NCBI GenBank assembly: GCA_003248805.1
Contig: QFQY01000018.1
Span: forward strand, 1 to 64,000
Direction: 5' to 3'
Length of the DNA: 64,000 nt
Source: Chelatococcus sp.
GTDB lineage: Bacteria > Pseudomonadota > Alphaproteobacteria > Rhizobiales > Beijerinckiaceae
Positions 27,794 through 34,886 of the stretch are shown here, one piece after another. The notes beneath the pieces were generated by a model, which had not been told where the DNA came from, searched no databases, and saw nothing but the letters and a program-made list of their open reading frames with translations. The position numbers and the translations under genes are program-made. Every line of letters begins with the position of its first letter. Position 1 is the stretch's first letter.

Positions 27794-28132
27794 ATGACGG
27801 ACAGCGATCGTATCGGAGAGGCAGCGGGTATCGCATCGGCGCTGCTCGAGGGGCGTTTGAGACCGCTCCAAGCTGCTCTGCGCCTAGCGTCATACGTCGA
27901 TCCTTTTCAACCAGTGTGGGAAGCCAGCGCGGGGGCTTACGGACCGCTCGTTGTGATCCATGTAGCCCGCGATGAAGCGGATCGAATTGGTTACATCGGG
28001 GATGACCTAGAGATATGGCATCCCGACGTACGTGATCAAAAGAAATCCGAGTTGGCCGAGGCTGAGGAGCGGTTTGCCAGGCCGATCCGCGTCGCTTGCC
28101 GAGCAATTCTCGCCTACGCTACCTCTCGATAG
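27794..28132 (+). CDS. hypothetical protein in a lower-GC patch
   Basis: About 112 residues from the ATG at 27794; the frame is open upstream but overlaps the previous gene in another frame. A helical N-terminal half (GEAAGIASALLEGRLRPLQ, then AALRLASYVD) is followed by a beta-like segment (GPLVVIHVARDEADRIG) and a charged helix. The pattern is reminiscent of small immunity-type proteins but I cannot assign it. Composition is lower in G+C than the surroundings. It converges with the M15 peptidase gene. Confidence 0.5.
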   Translation: MTDSDRIGEAAGIASALLEGRLRPLQAALRLASYVDPFQPVWEASAGAYGPLVVIHVARDEADRIGYIGDDLEIWHPDVRDQKKSELAEAEERFARPIRVACRAILAYATSR

Positions 28133-28189
28133 TTCGGCGCCGATCGTAGATTTAGTCCGCAACGGGTCGAAAGAACCCTTTCACCCGGG

Positions 28190-28759
28190 TCACCTCAAGC
28201 GCGACACCGCCAGCTCGAAATGCGAGCGGTCCTTGTGCCTGTAGCCGCGAAAATGGCCGCCCCAGCGGATCCGCACGCCGGCCTCGGAGGCGGCCTGTTT
28301 CATCGCGGCGGCGATCCTGTCCTGAAGCGCAGGATCGAAGACGACATGCCCCTCTTCGTCGAGCGGCCATAGATCGACGGCCCGCCCGGAGCGATGCGCG
28401 GTGCTTCGGGTCCTCGACCATCCCCAGGACACAGCCTGACGCTGCTCGTCCCGGCTCCGCCGGCCGGAGCCGATGATGAAGCGAAGGCCCGGAAGGCCAG
28501 CCTGCGCCTTCACCACGATCATGGCGAGGCCGGGATCGAGAGCCCGGAGATTCGCTGCATGGCGGCCTACGGGATCGGGATTCCATGCGCGGAACATCGG
28601 GATCTGCTCCCGCCGAAACTCGTCGTGGATGGGGATACGCGCGTAGATTCCACTGGCAGGCGACGTGGCCGGCTCACCATGAGAGAGGTCTGCCACCGCG
28701 AAGCTCGCCAGCGCAAGACCGATCCGGATGAGTGCAAGAGCGCGTCTGACTGGCGACAT
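28190..28759 (-). CDS. M15 family peptidase (endolysin-like L,D- or D,D-peptidase)
   Basis: A 189-residue exported peptidase. The N terminus has a hydrophobic signal (ALIRIGLALASFAVADLSHG). Zinc-binding residues of the M15/VanY fold are present: STAHRSGRAVDLWP supplies His and Asp near residues 125-132, and DRSHFELA near 182 supplies the second His with the catalytic Glu nearby. GSGRRSRDEQRQAV is also typical. It resembles phage-type M15_4 endolysins, but a signal peptide and the absence of phage neighbours argue for a cell-wall role. The ATG at 28759 was chosen because it begins the signal peptide; earlier in-frame sequence is repeat-like and non-coding in character. Confidence 0.78.
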   Translation of the reverse strand: MSPVRRALALIRIGLALASFAVADLSHGEPATSPASGIYARIPIHDEFRREQIPMFRAWNPDPVGRHAANLRALDPGLAMIVVKAQAGLPGLRFIIGSGRRSRDEQRQAVSWGWSRTRSTAHRSGRAVDLWPLDEEGHVVFDPALQDRIAAAMKQAASEAGVRIRWGGHFRGYRHKDRSHFELAVSRLR

Positions 28760-28837
28760 GGCAGATCGCAAGGTCGCGCCCGAATGCCTCGAAAGGAAGG
28801 CGGGGAAACAGCCCCGGCTTTTGGCGAAGAACGCCTT

Positions 28838-28860
28838 CCTTCTCCCCCTGCGGGAGAAGG
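28838..28860. terminator. short perfect hairpin downstream of the NicX-like gene
   Basis: CCTTCTCCC (28838-28846) and GGGAGAAGG (28852-28860) form a perfect 9-bp stem with a 5-base loop between two minus-strand genes. This CTCCC...GGGAG hairpin type is common between alphaproteobacterial genes. There is no strong U-tract, so transcript-end stabilisation is as likely as termination. Confidence 0.5.
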
Positions 28861-28924
28861 GAAGAAGCGTCGCGGTTCCGGAGCCTTGCGCTGTCATTCC
28901 GGGGCCGCCCGGTCCGGCACGGCT

Positions 28925-29971
28925 TCAGCCGAACACGGCCTGCACCGCCCCGTCCTTCACGACCTCCACCTCGTCCACCGTGATGGTCGTGCCCATCATC
29001 GGCAGGTCGAAATGGCCCTGCGTGTAACGCCCGGCGAACTCGTTGGCGCCGGTCGAGAACAGGAAGTTGCCCGCGACCGCGCGCAGTTCCGTGCCGTTCG
29101 TGTCGCGCTGGCCATACATCGCCAGCGCCTCGTAGCGCGCCCCCGGATTGAGCCCGAAGCCGACATGCGACACCGCATAGGCCTCCCGGTCGCCCCAGGC
29201 GGCGAGATAGTCGCGCATCAGCATGGCGTCGACGCCCTCCCCCTCGAGCGAGACGATGTAGTCGTCCTCGAACACCATCCGGACCGGAGCCGCGAGATAG
29301 CGCTTGAAGGTGAGGTTGATGTCGCCGGGCGCCATCACCACCGTGCCGTTGACCGTGCCCTTGGCCGGAAAGCTGACCACGATGCCGCCCGGCCAATGCG
29401 CCAGCGTGCCCGGCCGGTCGGTCCAGCCCCAGACGCCGACGGTCGAGGCGCCGGCCATGTCGACGCTCAGATCGGTGCCGGCCGCCGAGGTCACGCGCAT
29501 GCGCCTGGCACCGCGCAGCATCTTCGCCGCCGCGCGCACCCGGGTTTCGAGCGCGGGGTCCGGCACCATCCGCTCCAGCGCCTCGGGATGCTCGTTCGAG
29601 ACCACGAGGATGCGCGCGCCGGCCTTTAGGATCGCGCCCGTCTCGGGCGCGTGCATCAGCCCTTCCAGCGTGCAGTCGACGACGAAGCCGGCCTGGCCGA
29701 GCGCGGAGACGACCGGAGCCAGCCCCTGGATCGCGATGCTGGCGCCCGTCGAGCGCACGGGAACCGGCTGGGTGTTGCGCGGCGTCGGCAGCACGATATG
29801 GAAGGGCCTGGCGCCGAGTCGCAGCAGGGCGAGCTCGGCCAGATGGACATTGAGTTGCCGTGACTGGGTCTCGGAGAGGATCGCGGCCGTGTCTCCGGGC
29901 CTGACCGCGCAGCGGGCGAAGATCTCGCAGAAGGCGTCGATCCATTTCGCTTCGATGCGGTCGGCCAGCAC
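28925..29971 (-). CDS. 2,5-dihydroxypyridine 5,6-dioxygenase-like protein (NicX family)
   Basis: A 348-residue protein of the NicX/M29-like fold. NicX cleaves 2,5-dihydroxypyridine to N-formylmaleamate using iron held by two His and an Asp. Here the equivalent triad is visible as SHVGFG (His269) and GHFDLP (His320, Asp322), almost the spacing known for the Pseudomonas enzyme. The Glu that completes its active site is not obvious at the expected place (VGVWGWTD region). The gene is divergent from a flavin reductase-MarR fusion and shares a short promoter region with it. Related proteins of unknown substrate exist, so ring cleavage of a hydroxypyridine is probable but not certain. Confidence 0.75.
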   Translation of the reverse strand: MLADRIEAKWIDAFCEIFARCAVRPGDTAAILSETQSRQLNVHLAELALLRLGARPFHIVLPTPRNTQPVPVRSTGASIAIQGLAPVVSALGQAGFVVDCTLEGLMHAPETGAILKAGARILVVSNEHPEALERMVPDPALETRVRAAAKMLRGARRMRVTSAAGTDLSVDMAGASTVGVWGWTDRPGTLAHWPGGIVVSFPAKGTVNGTVVMAPGDINLTFKRYLAAPVRMVFEDDYIVSLEGEGVDAMLMRDYLAAWGDREAYAVSHVGFGLNPGARYEALAMYGQRDTNGTELRAVAGNFLFSTGANEFAGRYTQGHFDLPMMGTTITVDEVEVVKDGAVQAVFG

Positions 29972-30023
29972 GGCTTGCTCCCGAAGAGGCCCGCCGCCAT
30001 GGCTGGGCTCTGGCCATATTACA

Positions 30024-30050
30024 TGAAAAAGAATATTTTCAATCGTGAAA
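30024..30050. promoter_or_regulatory. candidate operator between the NicX-like and flavin reductase-MarR genes
   Basis: Three half-sites are evenly placed: TGAAA at 30024-30028, TTTCA at 30037-30041 and TGAAA at 30046-30050. The last two form TTTCA-ATCG-TGAAA, matching TTTCA-TGCT-TGAAA at 36660-36673. The site lies in a 97-bp divergent promoter region whose neighbour encodes a MarR domain, so autoregulation is a reasonable inference. Confidence 0.5.
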
Positions 30051-30068
30051 GATCATGAAGGACGTGTC

Positions 30069-31043
30069 ATGACGAGCGAGCCGTCGCCCCGGCCGGAGCC
30101 GGCCGAGAGCGGGCTGAAGCCGCCCTCCCCGGACGCGCTGCGCCGCGCGCTCGGCCAGTTCCCGACCGGCGTCGCCATCGTCACGGCCGCGCGCGACGGC
30201 AAGCCCTTCGGCATGACGGTGAACTCCTTCGCCGCCGTCTCGCTCGACCCGCCGCTGATCCTGTGGAGCGTGGCGCGCTCGGCCTTCAGCCACGACGCCT
30301 TCGCCGCCTCGGAGGCCTTCGCCGTGCACTTCCTCGGCAGCGGGCACGAGGACCTCGCCAGGCGCTTCGCCGGCCGCGCGGTCGACAAGTTCGAGGGCGT
30401 CGCCCATGACTTCGGCGAGACCGGCGCACCGCTGATCGACGATCTCGCCCCGACCTTCGAATGCCGCACCTGGGCGCGCTATCCCGGCGGCGACCACACC
30501 ATCATGGTCGGCGAGGTGGTGCGGCTGGTCGAGCGCAACCACGATCCGCTCCTCTTCCATTCCGGCGTGCTGCGCGGCATCGAGGGCCAGCGCCACCCGG
30601 CGCGGCTCGCCGACGACGGCTTCGTGCGCAACTACCTCGCCTATCTGCTGGCGCGGGCGAGCGCGCTGGTCTCCGGCTCTTTCCACGACACCTTGCCGCA
30701 GTGGCAGCTCACCGTGCCGGAGTGGCGCGTGCTCGCCTGCCTCTCCGACGCCGAGGGCCTCTCGGTCGGCGAACTCGCCGCGATGGCGCTGATGAAGCAG
30801 CCGCGCCTGACCAAGGTGCTGGACGGCATGGAATCAGCCGGGCTCGTGCTGCGCCGCGCCTCGCGCGAGGACCGGCGCCGCGTGACGCTGCATCTGACGG
30901 AGCTGGGCCGCAGCCGCGTCACCCCGGTGCTCCTCGCGGCCAAGGCGCATGAGGAGGAGTTCCTGAAGCCCTTCACCAGCGGCGAGCGCCGCGCCATCAA
31001 GCACGCGCTGGACCTGCTGATCGACCGCGATGGGCAGGGGTGA
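30069..31043 (+). CDS. flavin reductase with C-terminal MarR domain
   Basis: A 324-residue fusion. Residues 20-190 are a flavin reductase domain (LGQFPTGVAIVTA, GMTVNSFAAVSLDPPLILWSV, AFAVHFLG). Residues 205-315 are a MarR-type winged helix (SVGELAAMALMKQPRLTKVL, then SREDRRRVTLHLTELG). The same architecture is known in the reductase component C1 of Acinetobacter p-hydroxyphenylacetate hydroxylase, where the MarR-like part senses the aromatic substrate and controls reductase activity. The ATG at 30069 has GAAGGA 6 bp upstream; a GTG at 30045 falls inside the operator-like palindrome and was rejected. No partner oxygenase gene is adjacent, so its oxygenase must lie outside this stretch. Confidence 0.85.
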   Translation: MTSEPSPRPEPAESGLKPPSPDALRRALGQFPTGVAIVTAARDGKPFGMTVNSFAAVSLDPPLILWSVARSAFSHDAFAASEAFAVHFLGSGHEDLARRFAGRAVDKFEGVAHDFGETGAPLIDDLAPTFECRTWARYPGGDHTIMVGEVVRLVERNHDPLLFHSGVLRGIEGQRHPARLADDGFVRNYLAYLLARASALVSGSFHDTLPQWQLTVPEWRVLACLSDAEGLSVGELAAMALMKQPRLTKVLDGMESAGLVLRRASREDRRRVTLHLTELGRSRVTPVLLAAKAHEEEFLKPFTSGERRAIKHALDLLIDRDGQG

Positions 31044-31080
31044 CGAGGGTGCGCCAAAGCAATCCGGCCGAGCCCACGTT

Positions 31081-31165
31081 CCCGTCATTGCGAGCGCAGC
31101 GAAGCAATCCAGGGAACCTAGCGCTCTACGACACTGGATTGCTTCGCTGCGCTCGCAATGACGGG
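31081..31165. repeat. palindromic intergenic repeat, family 3 (perfect long hairpin)
   Basis: Two perfectly complementary 32-bp arms (31081-31112 and 31134-31165, left arm starting CCCGTCATTGCGAGCGCAGC) enclose a 21-bp loop. It lies between convergent genes and should form a very stable hairpin on either transcript. Only one copy is present in the window, but this CGTCATTGCGAGCG type is common in alphaproteobacteria. Confidence 0.92.
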
Positions 31166-31178
31166 AAGCGCGGATCCC

Positions 31179-31937
31179 TCACGCCTCCGGGAAGCCGCGC
31201 AGCAGATAGCGCCGCGCGCCGTGGAGCACCCCGTTGAGGCCGAGCGCCGAGATCGCGATCAGCGGCACGAACATGTCCGCCGTCTGGAAGCTGCGCGCCG
31301 CCCGCACGAGCAGATAGCCGAGCCCTTCGGTGGACGAGATCATCTCCGCCAGGAAGACGACGATGCAGGAGATCAGCAGGCCGATGCGGCAGCCGGTCAG
31401 GATCGAGGGCAGCGCCGCCGGCAGCACCACCTTGAACAGCACCTGCCAGGGCGGCGTCCCGGCCGCGCGCGCCGACCAGATCAGCTTCCGTTCCACATTC
31501 GTCGCGCCCTGATAGGTCGCGAGCAGGATCGGGAACAGCGCATCGACCACCACCAGCGTGATCTTGGAGGCGTGGTCGAAGCCGAGGATGAGCATGAAGG
31601 CCGGATAGAGCGCGACCTTCGGGATCGGCGCCAGCACCCGCACCAGCGGACGCACGACGGCGCTGACGGCCGGGCTCGCCGCCGCCGCGAGCCCGATCCC
31701 GACCCCGAGCACCACCGCGATGGAGAACCCGGCGAAGAGGCGAAACAGCGTCGCGCTCGCCTGCGTCAGGAAATCGCCCTTCGTCACCTGCTCGGCGAAG
31801 CGCGCGAGCACGAGACCGGGCGGCGGCAGCAGCGAGGGCGGGGCATAGCCGAAGCTCACCAGCCCCTGCCAGAGCCCGACCAGCAGCAGGATGGGGACGA
31901 TGCCGAGAACGAGGCGGCCGGTCGATTGCGCCGTCAT
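31179..31937 (-). CDS. ABC transporter permease, SsuC/TauC-like (second)
   Basis: A 252-residue membrane protein with about six predicted helices. The EAA-type coupling loop is AAGTPPWQVLFKVVLPAALPSILTG near residue 150. Its ATG overlaps the stop of the preceding permease gene (ATGA). The two permeases are diverged and probably form a heterodimer. It is the last gene of the importer operon and faces the family 3 hairpin, which may terminate the transcript. Confidence 0.9.
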   Translation of the reverse strand: MTAQSTGRLVLGIVPILLLVGLWQGLVSFGYAPPSLLPPPGLVLARFAEQVTKGDFLTQASATLFRLFAGFSIAVVLGVGIGLAAAASPAVSAVVRPLVRVLAPIPKVALYPAFMLILGFDHASKITLVVVDALFPILLATYQGATNVERKLIWSARAAGTPPWQVLFKVVLPAALPSILTGCRIGLLISCIVVFLAEMISSTEGLGYLLVRAARSFQTADMFVPLIAISALGLNGVLHGARRYLLRGFPEA

Positions 31938-32716
31938 GAGAAGCTCAGCGGCAGGCCGTCGCGCTGCGCCGACCAGGAGGTCAGCCGGGCGCGCAGCGCG
32001 TCGAAGGCGATGTCGAGCAGGAGGCCGAGCACGCCGATGATCAGGATCATGGCGAAGACGGTGTCGTACTGCGCCATGTCGAGCGAGTTGAACAGGATGT
32101 TCCCCGCGCCGGACTGCCGCGCGATCATCTCGCTGGTGATCATGGTGATCAGCGCCAGCACGATGCCGGTCCGGCAGCCGGCCAGCACCTCCGGCAGCGC
32201 CGCCGGCAACACGATGCGCAGCATGCGCTGCACCGGGCCGAGCCCCATCGCCGCCGCCGACCAGAGCATCTTCTCCTCGACGGCGCGCGCGCCCTGATAG
32301 CTGTGGTAGATCATCGGCAGGCTGACGCCGAGGAAGATGACCAGCGTCTTGGACATGTCGCCGACGCCGAGCCAGAGCATGATGATCGGCATCAGCGCCG
32401 CCTTCGGCACCGGGTAGATCACCATCAGCAGCGGGTTGAGGAAGGCTGCCACCGCCTCGATCCGCCCCATCACGAGCCCGAGCGGGATGGCGATGGCCCC
32501 CGCCAGCGCGAAGCCGATCAGCATGCGCCGGAGCGAGTCGAGGATGTTCGCCACCGATTCCGGATCGCGCAGGATCTCGGGCACGGCCGCCAGCGCCTGC
32601 AGCGCGGTCGGCACGCTGTCGGTCCGGAGCAGCAGCGCGCCGACCTGCCAGAGGCCGAGGACGCCGAGGCAGGCGAGCAGCGCGGCGACCTTGTCGAGCG
32701 CGAAGAGCCGGCTCAC
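31934..32716 (-). CDS. ABC transporter permease, SsuC/TauC-like (first)
   Basis: A 260-residue membrane protein starting with GTG that overlaps the ATPase stop (GTGA). About six hydrophobic helices flank the cytoplasmic loop AAMGLGPVQRMLRIVLPAALPEVLAG. It differs from the neighbouring permease in sequence, so the importer has two non-identical membrane subunits, unlike the single-permease system at 5.4 kb. Confidence 0.9.
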   Translation of the reverse strand: MSRLFALDKVAALLACLGVLGLWQVGALLLRTDSVPTALQALAAVPEILRDPESVANILDSLRRMLIGFALAGAIAIPLGLVMGRIEAVAAFLNPLLMVIYPVPKAALMPIIMLWLGVGDMSKTLVIFLGVSLPMIYHSYQGARAVEEKMLWSAAAMGLGPVQRMLRIVLPAALPEVLAGCRTGIVLALITMITSEMIARQSGAGNILFNSLDMAQYDTVFAMILIIGVLGLLLDIAFDALRARLTSWSAQRDGLPLSFS

Positions 32717-33546
32717 GCGCCATGCTCCGGCACTTCGTCGATCAGCTTCTCGATGTCGACGACGTATTTCTGGTAGCGCGGATCGAGCAGGAGTTCGGCG
32801 CGCACGCGCGGGCGCGGCAGGTCGATGTCGACCACGGTCTTGATCCGCCCCGGCGACGAGGTCATCACCACCACCTTGTCGGAGAGATAGACCGCCTCGT
32901 CGACGGCATGCGTCACGAACAGCACCGTCTTGCGGTCGCGCTCCCAGATGTCGAGCAGGTCGTTCTGAAGCCGGGTGCGCGTATGGGCGTCGAGTGCGCC
33001 GAAGGGCTCGTCCATCAGCAGGACCGCCGGATTGTAGGCGAGCGTCCGCACGATGGCGACGCGCTGCTTCATGCCGCCGGAGAGCTCCTTGGGATAGAAG
33101 CCCTCATATTTCGAGAGCCCCACCATGGCGATGAGCTTCCGGGCCTTGTCCTCGGCCTCCGCCTTCGACGCGCCCTGCTGGCGCAAGCCATAGGCGACGT
33201 TGCCGAGCACGGTCTTCCACGGGAAGAGCGCGAATTCCTGGAACACCGGCCCACGATCGGGCCCCGGTCCGGTCACCACCTTGCCCTGGACGCGGACGGC
33301 CCCCTCGGTCGGCTTGACGAAGCCGCCGATGATGTAGAGCAGCGTCGACTTCCCGCAGCCCGAGGGGCCGAGGATCGAGACGAAGGAGCCATCCGCGATC
33401 GACAGGTTGATGTCCGAGATGGCGACATGGCGGCCGCGCCCCGCCGTGGCGAAAGCCTGCGTGACGTGATCGATCTCGATCATCGTGGCGGCAGCTTCGG
33501 TCCGAGGAGCAGCCTCGACCTCGGCACGCGCGAGCGATATCGCCAT
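32713..33546 (-). CDS. ABC transporter ATP-binding protein, SsuB/TauB-like
   Basis: A 277-residue ATPase with Walker A LGPSGCGKSTLL, Q-loop FQEFALFPW, signature LSGGMKQR, Walker B VLLMDEPFGALD and H-loop VTHAVDEA. The ATG at 33546 follows AAGGGAG with 5-bp spacing and is preferred over an ATG at 33594 that lacks a ribosome site. First gene of the three-gene operon. An imperfect TTTCA-N4-TGAAA-like site lies about 90 bp upstream, hinting at shared control with the binding protein gene at 36.7 kb. Confidence 0.92.
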   Translation of the reverse strand: MAISLARAEVEAAPRTEAAATMIEIDHVTQAFATAGRGRHVAISDINLSIADGSFVSILGPSGCGKSTLLYIIGGFVKPTEGAVRVQGKVVTGPGPDRGPVFQEFALFPWKTVLGNVAYGLRQQGASKAEAEDKARKLIAMVGLSKYEGFYPKELSGGMKQRVAIVRTLAYNPAVLLMDEPFGALDAHTRTRLQNDLLDIWERDRKTVLFVTHAVDEAVYLSDKVVVMTSSPGRIKTVVDIDLPRPRVRAELLLDPRYQKYVVDIEKLIDEVPEHGA

Positions 33547-33634
33547 CGCATCTCCCTTCGCGTCTCCAGGCTCATGGCGAGCCTGCACCGCCATGAGGCC
33601 GGAGTATAGCCGGGGCCTGCCGGATGGGAACTTC

Positions 33635-33648
33635 CTTCAAGCTTAAAA
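33635..33648. promoter_or_regulatory. weak copy of the TTTCA-N4-TGAAA operator upstream of the ABC operon
   Basis: CTTCA-AGCT-TAAAA, two mismatches from the TTTCA-N4-TGAAA form found at 30037 and 36660, in an AT-rich patch upstream of the importer operon. Confidence 0.3.
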
Positions 33649-33708
33649 TTTTTGCGCGCCGGCGCGATTTTCGCGCCAGCGACGGGTGTCTCTCTCCTTA
33701 AGCGCTTT

Positions 33709-33803
33709 CCGTCGTGGTCGGGCTCGTCCCGACCATCCGCGTCGTCGTTGGTCGAATGTCGTGTTCGAGACGTGGATGCTCGCCGCAAGGGCGAGCATGA
33801 CGG
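33709..33803. repeat. palindromic intergenic repeat, family 2, copy c (diverged)
   Basis: Stems TGGTCGGG / CCCGACCA near 33714-33734 and GATGCTCGC / GCGAGCATGACG near 33776-33801 match copy b in order and orientation, with more divergence in the middle. Confidence 0.75.
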
Positions 33804-33823
33804 CCAGGCTCGGACACCCCCGT

Positions 33824-34729
33824 TCAATCTCCCGCGCTCGCAGCCGGTTCGGACAGCTTGAACACCTCCAGCGCATCGGCCTTCGGCCCCCGCACCGCCT
33901 GCGCGAGCCTGAAGAGCTGCGCCGCGAGCCCGGTCATCGGCACCGGGCTGCCCGTCTCCTGGGCGACGTCGAGCACCGTGTCGAGATCCTTGAGGATCGT
34001 CGCGATATGGCCGATCGGCGGATCGTAGATGCCCTGCGCCATGCGCGGCACGAAGAGCTGCATCGGGATGGAATCGGCGAAGCCGCCGGCCAGTGCCTCG
34101 GGCAGCCGCTTGGCGTCGATGCCGGCGTTGACGGCGAGCCGCGTCGCCTCCGCCAGCACCGTCATCAGGCAACCGGAGACGATCTGGTTGCAGAGTTTCG
34201 TCGTCTGGCCCGCACCCTGCGGCCCCATATGGGTGAAGCGGCGCGCCATCAGCAGCACATAGGGCTTCACGCGCTCGAAATCGGCCGCCTCGCCCCCCGC
34301 CATCACGGCCAGGCTGCCCTCGCCCGCTCCCTTCACCCCGCCGGAGACCGGCGCATCGACCCAGCCCATACCGTTGGCCGCCTTGAGGCGCGCGCCGATC
34401 GAGCGCGCCTTGTCCGGATGGATCGAGGAGAAATCGACGACGATCTTGCCCTCGCCCTTCGCCTCCGCGATGCCGCCCTCGCCGAAGACCACCTCCTCCA
34501 CCGCCGAGGCGTCCGTCAGGCACATGAACACGATCTCGGCGGCCTCGGCGGCCGCGCGCGGGCAGGCGGCGGCGAGCGCGCCTTTCGCGACGGCCGGCTC
34601 GGCTTTGGCGGCGGACCGGTTCCAGACGCTGACCGGGAAGCCCGCATCGAGCAGGCGCAGCGTCATCGGCAGGCCCATCAGCCCGATCCCGAGATAGGCG
34701 AGCGGAATCTTGGCGGTCGTCTCGGTCAT
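33824..34729 (-). CDS. NAD(P)-dependent oxidoreductase, 3-hydroxyisobutyrate/tartronate-semialdehyde reductase family
   Basis: A 301-residue beta-hydroxyacid dehydrogenase. The N-terminal nucleotide motif reads GIGLMGLPM (first Gly region slightly unusual: GIG rather than GLG). The substrate motif VDAPVSGGVKGAGEGSL is near residue 122, and the catalytic Lys is expected in GQTTKLCNQ near 173. It could act on 2-hydroxy-3-oxopropionate, 3-hydroxyisobutyrate or related acids. It is followed on the same strand (upstream) by a dehydratase gene, with a family 1 repeat between, so a shared sugar-acid or branched-acid pathway is possible. Confidence 0.88.
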   Translation of the reverse strand: MTETTAKIPLAYLGIGLMGLPMTLRLLDAGFPVSVWNRSAAKAEPAVAKGALAAACPRAAAEAAEIVFMCLTDASAVEEVVFGEGGIAEAKGEGKIVVDFSSIHPDKARSIGARLKAANGMGWVDAPVSGGVKGAGEGSLAVMAGGEAADFERVKPYVLLMARRFTHMGPQGAGQTTKLCNQIVSGCLMTVLAEATRLAVNAGIDAKRLPEALAGGFADSIPMQLFVPRMAQGIYDPPIGHIATILKDLDTVLDVAQETGSPVPMTGLAAQLFRLAQAVRGPKADALEVFKLSEPAASAGD

Positions 34730-34758
34730 CGGCGTCTCCAAACTCGTTCGGTCTGCAC

Positions 34759-34872
34759 AGCCCTCATCCTGAGGAGCGCCGCAGGCGCGTCTCGAAGGAT
34801 GCTCCAGCGATAGCCGGGACCTCTCCGACCATCCTTCGAGACACCGCTTCGCGGCTCCTCGGGATGAGGACT
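34759..34872. repeat. palindromic intergenic repeat, family 1, copy d
   Basis: Left arm AGCCCTCATCCTGAGGA (34759-34775) pairs with CTCCTCGGGATGAGGACT ending at 34872, with inner GTCTCGAAGGATG / CATCCTTCGAGAC. It lies between two minus-strand genes. Confidence 0.9.
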
Positions 34873-34886
34873 GAGGGCAGGATGGC

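Noticed and set aside
28190..28759. M15 peptidase plus spike genes as remnants of a prophage
   Set aside because: They are 24 kb apart, the peptidase has a signal peptide, and no capsid, tail, integrase or packaging gene is seen.
30045..30068. GTG start at 30045 adding eight residues to the flavin reductase-MarR protein
   Set aside because: The GTG is part of the TTTCA-N4-TGAAA dyad, and the ATG at 30069 has its own GAAGGA ribosome site.
31081..31165. Family 3 hairpin as a CRISPR-like or tRNA-like element
   Set aside because: A single perfect inverted repeat, no direct repeats or spacers, no cloverleaf potential with conserved tRNA positions.
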